Origin: Giardia muris
Lineage: Eukaryota; Fornicata; Diplomonadida; Hexamitidae
DNA length: 64,000 bases
Direction: 5' to 3'
NCBI GenBank assembly: GCA_006247105.1
Contig: CM016926.1
Span: 1,054,001-1,118,000 of the forward strand
Part shown: one piece after another, positions 8,114 through 16,071 of the stretch
Position numbering within the stretch: the first letter of the stretch is position 1
Layout: the number at the start of each line of letters is the position of its first letter
Position numbers and translations under genes: made by a program
The notes under the pieces: model-generated
Seen by the model: only the letters and a program-made list of their open reading frames with translations
Told to the model about the DNA's origin: nothing
Databases searched by the model: none

Positions 8114-11035
8114 CTAACCGCTCCCCTCCAAGGGCAACAAGGGGCAGGGAGTACCGACGGAGACGTGGGAGATCGCCCCGGCAGACCTTGGGCGGTGCTT
8201 TTCCTGCTGGCGCTGCAGCCGATATAGCTTTCGTTGCGCTCGTCGCTCTGCCGCCCGTTGAAGCTTCCCCATCTTGCGTGCGACGTACGAGCGATCCCAA
8301 TAACGGTCACGGAAGGTACTGAGGCCATCGTCGGTGGAGGTCGAGGGATGCCGAAGGACGGGCTCAAGGGTATCGTTCACCATGTCGAAATCGGGAGAGG
8401 AGGGGTCTGCACGGTGTAGGAGGAGGAAGGCCTCACGGAACTTGATCAGTGACGGCTGTAGGCGTAGGGCGTCCGGGTCAAGCTTATATTGCAGCTTCTT
8501 GAGGTTGACTCTAGGGACATTGAACCGCTCTAAAGGGTCAAGATGCGCCACGGTCGAGCTAGACGACAATACTGATGCGGAGGATGAGATGGATGATAGC
8601 TCCGAGGGGATTTCCTTAAAGACTTCAGATATTATTGTTCGTTCGTCTACAGCATGATAGAAACTGTCGAAATCCAGGGTTCCGGACACTGACGAGACGG
8701 ACGGAGAGCCAACAGTCGTCTCGCTGTTGTAAATGACCGTCTGTACCGAGGAGTCAGGATCCGTGGGAGTCGAATTCCGTTGAAGAGATATGAAGAGTTC
8801 TGGAGAAGGCGGGCCAACAATACCCTTCTCGACTGTGGGCCCGCCTAAGTCATTTTTTGGAGTCTCCGGACGTACTTCTGCCCCCTCCTTGACCTCTGGG
8901 ATGTAATCCAATTCATCATCCAACTGACGCCAAAGGTCTGCGAAACATGCGTCACCAGGCTGGCCAGGAGACTCGTGCATCGGTATTCTGTGCTGTACAC
9001 GAGTGATCATCGTCGACCGTGCCGTATCTAACTCCCGGATTGGGGTTCTTGAGACGGAGAACGGTTCTCTTGAAGGGCCAAATGCCGATGGAGAATAATT
9101 AATCATGGGGGTGTCACTAGACGCCTGTTGGACCTCGACGAAGTCTTCACAGCGTCTTCGCATCGCAAAGTCTGGACTTGGGTTACGTGGTAAGATGGAC
9201 ATCAAGGTTTCTACAACCTCGAGCATTGAAAGGCCCTTATCCTTGGAATCTGCCTCTTGGAAGTATGAGATGTCGACAATTGGTCCGGTCGCCATCGGGC
9301 TTGTGCTATAGAATCGGTCGCTAATCGTTGGGAGGATCGCAGGCGCCCGTGATGGGTTCGGTGTCTCATCGTTGTCGATGTGAAGACTGGGCGGTGGAGT
9401 ATGTGGTTGCACATGTTCTGTGCTACAGGGTGTAGCGGTCAATTGTAACACACTCGGGGCGGAGCTTCGACTTCGAAGCAATGGGTTATTCCGGATGGAG
9501 GGCGCCTGCGCGCGCTTCGTCCCGGCCCGAGAGACTGGTTTAGCCCCTTTGACCGTGGAGTTGGACCGGGAGTGCTTGGGTTGTGAGAGGCGAAGGAAAA
9601 CCTCTTCGGAAGCCTTCAAGGATATCTTACGCGTCCCAGGCGTCGAGGGGCAGCGCTTGACGACTTGGGAGCTCTTAGTGGAGCTTTTCGACCGACTTCT
9701 CGTGACATTTCCTGGGCGACGTGTCTTATGAGCAAAGAGCCTTTGACCACGATGAGTGCTAGTAAAGTACGTCTCAAAGGGGCGGACGTCGTCCCGGACA
9801 GGGATGATGACGGGTTCCTCATGGTTCTTATGGAGCATATTGAGCATCTTTGCGACATCATCTTGAATCATCGGTTCCCAGACGACCATATCTCGGATGT
9901 TTGTCGGTTGAAGCAGGGGGACCCAATCTGCCTTTCCATAATGAATCATTTCCCCTTCGTCGTCCTCCCACGAGTACATCCCATTCCGTTTCAGAAGAAA
10001 TTCGTTCCACTTGAGAGCCAAGTCATCTCCATCGAAGACGGCCTCCGCCTCGAGACCTAGGAGCAAATAAAGGCTAACATCCTCATCCGAAATGTGAGTT
10101 CCATGCTCGGGGGCAAGATAACTTTCTTCCTCTGCTAAGCTCTCATTTGGCGTGGTCCTTCCGGTTGGGACGCAGGTAATTGCCGAAAGGTTCAAGCGGG
10201 AGCGTTTTGAGATACACGAATAGCTGATATCTGTATCTCGAGGCTGAAGAATGGAACACTTCTCGAGGTACGTCTTTCCCTTCGTGCAACGGTCAAAGTA
10301 CTTGTTCGTGATGTTCTGTACCTCCTGGAACGTCCTCTCTCCGAAGAACTTGAAGATGGTGAAGAGGAGCGCGGTGGTGGTCCGGTTATAGAACGTCTCA
10401 CTCTTGAGAAAGGTGTTCCAGTTGCTCGCGTCGGGGCAGAGGAGGGTGAGGCTTGGGAGGGAGATTGGCTTTTGGCAGAGGACCCGAGCAATATTTAGGA
10501 GAGAGCCTAATTTGATGGTTATGTACCGGAGCCGCGTGAGACAATATGTGAGGTCCGAACGGCTTCCACGCATCTTCCCGAGGAAGCGGGAGAGGTCCCG
10601 CATGATCTCGTTGCGCTTAAGAAGCGCCGCTTCGTACTGCTTTTTGTAGCTGATCAAGAGTACCAGTCTTCGGTGATATTCCTGGGCCAGGGTCTTGTTG
10701 CGCTGGAGCTGGCGATACGCATACGCACGTTCGCCCTCGGGGAGGTTGAGAGTGTTCCAGAGACGAGTCAGAACATCCAAATTCTGATAGCGAGCATATG
10801 GAGCGATTCGTGTCCGTTGAGGTGTCCGACGAGTTGTACTATGAAAGACGTTGCTGTGAACGGGGTGAAGCGCACGCACGGGTGCCCGCACGGTGGAGAC
10901 ATATGGAGCCTTCTTTCGTTGTGTTGGAGTACGACCTGCGACTCGCATTTGTGTCTTAGAATAGCGTAGGTCTTCGAGGGTGAGTGGGTCGTTATCGCGC
11001 CGACGCCCGGGTGGCTGACTCGAGGCGAGCTGCAT
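8114..11035 (-). CDS. Hypothetical protein, 973 aa, helical N-terminus and disordered tail
   Basis: Unrecognised. Residues about 75-260 are rich in Leu, Arg, Lys and Gln and look helical (ERAYAYRQLQRNKTLAQEYH), ending in a stretch rich in aromatic residues. Residues about 440-970 are mostly disordered: Ser/Thr/Pro-rich, with a basic patch near 450-530 (repeated R-S and K-S) and acidic segments. The end is very basic (RRAQRKLYRLQRQQEKHR). The ATG at 11035 is preceded by an A6 tract about 12 bp upstream. It follows the cyclin-box gene by 21 bp on the same strand. A cytoskeletal or regulatory scaffold is possible, but nothing in the sequence decides this. Confidence 0.8.
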   Translation of the reverse strand: MQLASSQPPGRRRDNDPLTLEDLRYSKTQMRVAGRTPTQRKKAPYVSTVRAPVRALHPVHSNVFHSTTRRTPQRTRIAPYARYQNLDVLTRLWNTLNLPEGERAYAYRQLQRNKTLAQEYHRRLVLLISYKKQYEAALLKRNEIMRDLSRFLGKMRGSRSDLTYCLTRLRYITIKLGSLLNIARVLCQKPISLPSLTLLCPDASNWNTFLKSETFYNRTTTALLFTIFKFFGERTFQEVQNITNKYFDRCTKGKTYLEKCSILQPRDTDISYSCISKRSRLNLSAITCVPTGRTTPNESLAEEESYLAPEHGTHISDEDVSLYLLLGLEAEAVFDGDDLALKWNEFLLKRNGMYSWEDDEGEMIHYGKADWVPLLQPTNIRDMVVWEPMIQDDVAKMLNMLHKNHEEPVIIPVRDDVRPFETYFTSTHRGQRLFAHKTRRPGNVTRSRSKSSTKSSQVVKRCPSTPGTRKISLKASEEVFLRLSQPKHSRSNSTVKGAKPVSRAGTKRAQAPSIRNNPLLRSRSSAPSVLQLTATPCSTEHVQPHTPPPSLHIDNDETPNPSRAPAILPTISDRFYSTSPMATGPIVDISYFQEADSKDKGLSMLEVVETLMSILPRNPSPDFAMRRRCEDFVEVQQASSDTPMINYSPSAFGPSREPFSVSRTPIRELDTARSTMITRVQHRIPMHESPGQPGDACFADLWRQLDDELDYIPEVKEGAEVRPETPKNDLGGPTVEKGIVGPPSPELFISLQRNSTPTDPDSSVQTVIYNSETTVGSPSVSSVSGTLDFDSFYHAVDERTIISEVFKEIPSELSSISSSASVLSSSSTVAHLDPLERFNVPRVNLKKLQYKLDPDALRLQPSLIKFREAFLLLHRADPSSPDFDMVNDTLEPVLRHPSTSTDDGLSTFRDRYWDRSYVARKMGKLQRAAERRAQRKLYRLQRQQEKHRPRSAGAISHVSVGTPCPLLPLEGSG

Positions 11036-11056
11036 CTGCCCCGGCTCGTTTTTTGT

Positions 11057-14000
11057 TCACTCGGCATATGCAGAGTCGTCCATCTCGCTGTCCTGGGCGT
11101 TCCAGTGGGTGAGGATCGTGTCCATCTGCTGCGCAATTCCCTGGGCGGACCGAGGGGTTGCTTGGCAGCGCTCATCCCGAAGCCGAGCATAACGCTTTCG
11201 ATCATCCTCATAATCGCATTGCTTCTGGGTCGTCCGGATCTGCTGGAAGAAGGTTCCGGGCTGTCGAACCATCAGCTGGCAGTGCTTGAGCCGTGGGATG
11301 ATCTCCTTAGTCACCCGCTCGAAGATTTGGGTAAGATACCGAAGATACATGGAAAGGTTGTAGGTTTCAACGCTTCCAGGGGCCGAAAGGGCTGTGTACA
11401 GCGGTGAAAAGGCCGCGCGTGCCAAGCTACTGATCTGGAGTGCATATCCCTCCTGCCAATCCTCCATGGATTGATCCTCAGGATAAGACTGACCATCAAA
11501 GCATGTCACCTGTAGGATGTCATGGCAGAGGCGCGCAGCCGATAGCTCTTGTTTCCCAATCGTCCCGTCATCGAGCAAACAAATCGTTTGCTGAGTCAAC
11601 CCGAATCCATATGCTGTCGTCCCTTCGGAACGGTAATATTGGCCCAGAATCTCATAGACACTACTCCGGGAGACCTGAAGGTCAACAAAGGGTGCTAACG
11701 CATCCGGGAGCTTATTTGAAGGTCGTATCTCAGAAGTTTGTAAGTCCACGGCTCCACTCCCATCGGCATTGAGTACAGGAGTAGAAAGAAGGTGTTTGGC
11801 TACGCTTGGAATGATGGCGTTGAAGATGAGGAGGAGAGCCTCTGCAACGACAAAGAGCGCGAGGTCCGCCGCACCAAAGAGCAAAAAGACATCCGAATAA
11901 CGAAAGTGATAAAGAAGCTGGGAGGTGATACTGCTGAGACAGGTGATAAAGCTAGTCACGTTTTGGGTGCAGAGGGCGACGAGCCGCCGTTCCTCCTGGC
12001 TTCCGAACTGCGAGAGCCCCGCTAGATATAATGATAGTTGGTAGCGACATACCTTGTAGATGTCTGGGTAATGAGTGCAATGTAGTCGTTCCTCCATGAC
12101 TCGGGAAAGCTCCGGAGTGCTGACCACAACGTCCATCAGCTCGGTATAATCCAGAGCCAAAAGCCTTGATAGGTCCGGACTAGTTACAGTCGACTTCATA
12201 AGATTCGAGACCCCCGTGTCAAGAACCTCCAGATTAAGGGTGGCCGTCAAGGTGATGGCTGATTGCGTCTGTACCGTCGTCTCTGAAAAACAGGTTGGAG
12301 GATCCGTAAGAATACTCCCACTTGTCCTGAGTTGTGGGTTCGTTTCAAGCATATCCTTAGTGGTCAATGACTTGTTCTCATCACTTGTAGATGAATAGAA
12401 GATGTTGATCTCTTGTTCATCGGAAAGGGCGTTCACGGCACAATTCAATCCGGCTTCATCCATTATCCCAGTTGATACATCTCTACACGCAGCTAGACTC
12501 GTCTCGGACGTGACACGGCTGGAGACGCTTCGCACAGCAGCCAAACGAGTTGATGTGCTAAAAAAGTGGGACTTCGAACGTATACGGCGGTCAGCATGTT
12601 GCTCGAAGAGGGTGGCCATACGCGTCGGGATACGAGGCATGGAGACCCAGACCTCCCCACAAGGTCTAGAGGCCTCATGGGGAAGGAAGCTTCCAGAAGC
12701 ACAATGAAGTTGACGATGATTCTTCCGCCGGCCAGTACGACAAGCTCCTAGCCGGGGCTTACTTGTGCGGTATGGACAACGCAAGCCATTAACCCCAATG
12801 ATTCCAGAGCCGACGCACGAGTCCGTAGCGGCCTTGGAATGGGCTCTTTGGCCCTCTCCTGCTTGGGTAGTCTCGTCAGAAAAGGATTCGAACCCTTGGA
12901 CCACTCCAACGCCATCTCCAGTGCTCGCCGAGACCTCAGGGTGTATCTCCTTCGGAACCGAAAGGGTGGAGATTCGTGAATGGGTGTCCGGTGGAGTGGG
13001 AAGTAAGGGTAAATCGAGCAGTGTAGTTGGTCGTAGGACGTTGCTATCTTTCATTCCACGGGAGTCGGAAGGTGAGGGATCTCGTGCATGTGAAGAGCGG
13101 ATATAAAGGTTCAGCTTATTATAGGACTCATGCTTAAAGCGAACGCTAACAGAGCTAACGACACTGACGATCCTTTGAGAGGTGCTTCTGCTGTTAGAAT
13201 GTCCACCCTTCACCCTCTTGGAACGTAAGGACAAGGACTGCGGACGTGGGAGCGGTGGGGAAAGAAGGCCGTGGATAGGAGTGGTACGAGGTAAGCTTGG
13301 ACTGGCGGTAGTCATTACGCTTGACGTTCGTGTGAGGAGTTCTGAGGCATGCATTTCCGAGTCTGTGTGTAAGGCCGCAGAGCCCAAAAAGAGGGCTGGC
13401 GGCTGATCTCCAGACTCATCCAGAAGCTCAGGTTCTTGACCTGAGAAGAGGCTGGGCTCTATTGGGCTTTCTTTTATGGCTGGAACCCTACTAACTTGAG
13501 TTGAGTCAAGTGCGTCAGGATAAGCCGTCACGGGCGGGGAACTTTCATTGACCTTCAAAGAAGAGCTTTGGTGTGGATTAACCAAGGGATTTATCACCAA
13601 AGAAGGGGCTGTATCCTCATGCAGTTCCTGGACAAGACTTGAGCTTTCAGCCACGTCGTCGTTTCGACTTACTGGATGAGAGACACAATAGCTCGACTGG
13701 AAGCTCCGACCGGCCTGTGTACGATGCATGCTTTCGTCCTCACCCAGGCGAATGTTGGCCACGAGGCGGATGGTGAGCCTAACGATTGATGAGTAGATGT
13801 TCTCCGTGTATAGATCGAAACCCAGGCGCTGATAGACCCAGACCTCCGTCTCGGTTATAGCTGCCTCGAGGTCTTTATCTGTTGCATTCAAAAGGGGTGC
13901 AAAGGTGCATGCTAAGAACGAGGGGAGGTGCCAATCCCAACTTCGCGGGACCCCGGTTATCTTATTTGCTAGGAGGATGCAAGCGGCGATGATGTATGGG

Positions 14001-14620
14001 GGGTTGTAGTCATGGATGGAGCCAGTGAGAAAAAACCGGCGATAATAAAAGACAGCGACGGTGTGGACCTTCGCGGCGATAACGCCGAGGGTATAATCGA
14101 TATCTTCCCTCCCCAAGGCCACCACGTCGTGCTTGGTCCTGGTCTTCTCCGTTAAGGCGGTAATGAAGCTATCGAGATAAGTGAGGAAGTAATTGATCGT
14201 GTAATATTCTTCCGCAGCAGTCAAGGGTTTCCGCTCTCGAAGAAGGTCAATATGTTCCTCCGACATGTACCGTGGTGTCCGTGGGATGCTCGTCGTCTCA
14301 CGAGCTAGACGGTAACGCTCCGCGGTTCCTGGACATGAGATTAGAGTATAAGGCCGCTGTGGGGTCGAGACGATACTTGGGTGCGTATCTGGCTTCGAGA
14401 CGCACCCCAGGGCTCCACCCGGCGTCCCAACGAGAGACTCGAGGATTGGAGTACTTCTAGAATTCGGTGCGTCACGTAGCCCGAGATGGATATGCTTTTG
14501 ATCCGAGATCCAGTCGACCTGGAGCATCATCTGGAGGCGCTTGAGAGCCTCGCGATTCGAGCTATACCGGATGCGGGACAGTCTATTCGGTGCCGCCATC
14601 AAAAGCCTGGTTCGGGTCAT
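11057..14620 (-). CDS. Cyclin-box protein with long C-terminal extension, 1187 aa
   Basis: Residues about 125-285 resemble an N-terminal cyclin box of the cyclin C/transcriptional type: VFYYRRFFL, then PYIIAACILLANKITG, then an ETEVWVYQRLGFDLY helix like the cyclin C 'E-x-x-x-L' segment. This would bind a cyclin-dependent kinase. After it comes roughly 550 residues of Ser/Thr/Pro-rich disorder, then a second ordered, Leu-rich helical region (about 830-1130) that I cannot assign. At 1187 aa it is far longer than ordinary cyclins (about 300-450 aa). The first ATG (14620) overlaps the upstream gene's TGA as ATGA; a second ATG (14599) preceded by CTTTTG is also plausible. Confidence 0.75.
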   Translation of the reverse strand: MTRTRLLMAAPNRLSRIRYSSNREALKRLQMMLQVDWISDQKHIHLGLRDAPNSRSTPILESLVGTPGGALGCVSKPDTHPSIVSTPQRPYTLISCPGTAERYRLARETTSIPRTPRYMSEEHIDLLRERKPLTAAEEYYTINYFLTYLDSFITALTEKTRTKHDVVALGREDIDYTLGVIAAKVHTVAVFYYRRFFLTGSIHDYNPPYIIAACILLANKITGVPRSWDWHLPSFLACTFAPLLNATDKDLEAAITETEVWVYQRLGFDLYTENIYSSIVRLTIRLVANIRLGEDESMHRTQAGRSFQSSYCVSHPVSRNDDVAESSSLVQELHEDTAPSLVINPLVNPHQSSSLKVNESSPPVTAYPDALDSTQVSRVPAIKESPIEPSLFSGQEPELLDESGDQPPALFLGSAALHTDSEMHASELLTRTSSVMTTASPSLPRTTPIHGLLSPPLPRPQSLSLRSKRVKGGHSNSRSTSQRIVSVVSSVSVRFKHESYNKLNLYIRSSHARDPSPSDSRGMKDSNVLRPTTLLDLPLLPTPPDTHSRISTLSVPKEIHPEVSASTGDGVGVVQGFESFSDETTQAGEGQRAHSKAATDSCVGSGIIGVNGLRCPYRTSKPRLGACRTGRRKNHRQLHCASGSFLPHEASRPCGEVWVSMPRIPTRMATLFEQHADRRIRSKSHFFSTSTRLAAVRSVSSRVTSETSLAACRDVSTGIMDEAGLNCAVNALSDEQEINIFYSSTSDENKSLTTKDMLETNPQLRTSGSILTDPPTCFSETTVQTQSAITLTATLNLEVLDTGVSNLMKSTVTSPDLSRLLALDYTELMDVVVSTPELSRVMEERLHCTHYPDIYKVCRYQLSLYLAGLSQFGSQEERRLVALCTQNVTSFITCLSSITSQLLYHFRYSDVFLLFGAADLALFVVAEALLLIFNAIIPSVAKHLLSTPVLNADGSGAVDLQTSEIRPSNKLPDALAPFVDLQVSRSSVYEILGQYYRSEGTTAYGFGLTQQTICLLDDGTIGKQELSAARLCHDILQVTCFDGQSYPEDQSMEDWQEGYALQISSLARAAFSPLYTALSAPGSVETYNLSMYLRYLTQIFERVTKEIIPRLKHCQLMVRQPGTFFQQIRTTQKQCDYEDDRKRYARLRDERCQATPRSAQGIAQQMDTILTHWNAQDSEMDDSAYAE

Positions 14621-15405
14621 CCAGATTTTTGAGGATCGACGCCTCGCAGTCGCTCGGACAGCACCACCCGCTCCGCGTAGCTATTACTCCGCTTGAGCGC
14701 CTGGAAGAGAAGCCGCTGCCGCATGACCGCGGGAGCCTCTCTTTCTTGGAAAGTCTGCCTTCTTGACCGTGATCTTGTGCTTGAACTTGCTCTTGATATT
14801 GACGATGTCGTCTCCGCAGCTAGCTCTCGGATTGATAAGACTCGCCCCGTGTTTTGAGGGGGGGTGGAGAACCGTCGCCGTTGTAATGACCTATCAAGTC
14901 TTTCCCTAGGTTGTTCGCTCTGCTTACTCGAGGATGAGAGGGACTTCCTTTGCAAAGTGGATTTACGCACCCCGAAGTTGGGTAATGATTCTGGAGTGCG
15001 ATATTCAGACACTCGGGTCTGTGGTCGAGCCTGAGTTGGAATTGAGGCTGGAACTGGTACTTCATTACCTAGAGCACGTGAGAGTGCTCCTTGAAGCATA
15101 GCTAATGGATCATCAAGGTTTCCATGGTCCTCGACATGCCGAAGCAAGTCCTGTGATTCCAAACCCACGGACCTTCGACGTTGAGGTCTCCTATCCTCCA
15201 CTAAGTCGGGGGTTCTTCCCCTTCGATGATGACTCATAGTTAAAGTACTAGTTTGATGTCGAGCATATGCCTCTTCGATCTCACGGAGCTGCCGCCGCAG
15301 ATCTGCTTGGCGGCGCTCTAGTTCCATCACCCGGGTTCCAGAAGTGGTCCCGCTTAGACGCCGCCCTCCAGTCTGGGACTGATGGTGTGCTGAGACCGGA
15401 TGCAT
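14617..15405 (-). CDS. Basic, disordered hypothetical protein, about 262 aa
   Basis: Unrecognised. The frame stays open further upstream, but only from a GTG, and that part lies antisense to the conserved plus-strand gene at 15413; it is therefore judged spurious. The ATG at 15405 follows TTTTTTGG, an AT-rich leader like others here. Residues 27-48 form a short charged helix (MELERRQADLRRQLREIEEA), and the rest is rich in Arg, Ser and Gln. The C-terminus is strongly basic. The start lies 7 bp from the divergent start of the eIF3h-like gene. The TGA overlaps the ATG of the following cyclin gene if the longest form of that gene is used. Confidence 0.65.
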   Translation of the reverse strand: MHPVSAHHQSQTGGRRLSGTTSGTRVMELERRQADLRRQLREIEEAYARHQTSTLTMSHHRRGRTPDLVEDRRPQRRRSVGLESQDLLRHVEDHGNLDDPLAMLQGALSRALGNEVPVPASIPTQARPQTRVSEYRTPESLPNFGVRKSTLQRKSLSSSSKQSEQPRERLDRSLQRRRFSTPPQNTGRVLSIRELAAETTSSISRASSSTRSRSRRQTFQEREAPAVMRQRLLFQALKRSNSYAERVVLSERLRGVDPQKSG

Positions 15406-15412
15406 CCAAAAA
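15406..15412. promoter_or_regulatory. 7-bp divergent initiator (CCAAAAA)
   Basis: Everything between the minus-strand ATG (15405) and the plus-strand ATG (15413). It supplies an A5 tract to the plus gene and a T-tract to the minus gene. Both promoters must extend into the opposite coding sequence. Confidence 0.5.
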
Positions 15413-16060
15413 ATGCTCTCTGTGGACTTGGATGTGGTCCTTCGCCTCGTCGACGTCTCGGTCGGTGCCCTCCCTGACGTCGCGCACGGGATCGTCCTGG
15501 GGACCGTCGGAGATGAGGGGATGGTCTGTACCGAGTTTGTCACCGGAAGGTCTGCAAGTGAGCTGAGCCATCTCAGGGCGTCGTTGCGCGCCATTTCCGG
15601 GGGCACGGACGTCATCGCCTTCTTCACGTCGACGACGGAGGCCCTACCGCTCCGCGATGAGGCGTTCCAGAGCGCCTGTGCCACGCAGCTGGCAAACCTC
15701 ACTTTCGTTGGGAGGCCATGTATATTGACGTTAGATCCGCGCTACTTGGAGTTCGGGCAGGTACGGCTATGTGCATATGAGTGCGAGCCTGGTGCCACAT
15801 TGAAACCGACAGAAATTGAGGTTTCGATCAATGAGTCTATTGCACCCCGTGCCGTACTTGAAACACTGATGGCAAAGACACCGAAGTTAACTGCCTTGAA
15901 GCCTATCCCATCCATTGACACCCTCAAGTACTTACAGACATACTATACCGAGCTTAAGGGTCGGACTCCAGAAAAGGTACCATTCATAGAGAAGGAATTG
16001 GGTTATTTATTGTCACTTGAAGCGGAGCTACGAAGAGAACTGTTAGGGTCTAAGGAGTGA
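15413..16060 (+). CDS. MPN-domain protein, probable eIF3 subunit H-like
   Basis: A 215-aa protein with an MPN-like fold signature. HGIVLGTVGDEGMV parallels the G-V-L-L-G-x-V segment of eIF3h. A block near residues 65-120 (DVIAFFTSTTE ... ILTLDPRYLEFGQVRLCAYE) parallels the 'YQSTYYG ... LIYDP' region. The JAMM metal-binding motif (E, HxH, S..D) is absent, as in eIF3h and eIF3f, so no isopeptidase activity is expected. It would act in the translation initiation factor 3 complex. At 215 aa it is shorter than typical eIF3h (about 350). Rpn8/CSN6-type MPN proteins are alternatives. The next in-frame ATG is 36 codons in, so the start is well fixed. The stop TGA lies inside AGTGAAC. Confidence 0.6.
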   Translation: MLSVDLDVVLRLVDVSVGALPDVAHGIVLGTVGDEGMVCTEFVTGRSASELSHLRASLRAISGGTDVIAFFTSTTEALPLRDEAFQSACATQLANLTFVGRPCILTLDPRYLEFGQVRLCAYECEPGATLKPTEIEVSINESIAPRAVLETLMAKTPKLTALKPIPSIDTLKYLQTYYTELKGRTPEKVPFIEKELGYLLSLEAELRRELLGSKE

Positions 16061-16062
16061 AC
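16056..16062 (+). terminator. Poly(A) signal AGTGAAC containing the stop codon
   Basis: Exact match to the Giardia AGTRAAY signal; TGA at 16058-16060 is the stop of the eIF3h-like gene. Only 11 bp separate this stop from the convergent stop of the ankyrin gene. Confidence 0.65.
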
Positions 16063-16071
16063 GGTGCTTAC

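Noticed and set aside
12880..12905. tRNA B-box-like GGATTCGAACC on the minus strand
   Set aside because: No acceptor or anticodon stem pairs around it; it lies within the cyclin-box gene.
15406..15702. Upstream extension of the basic disordered protein
   Set aside because: Begins at GTG and lies antisense to the eIF3h-like gene; the ATG at 15405 has the proper AT-rich leader.
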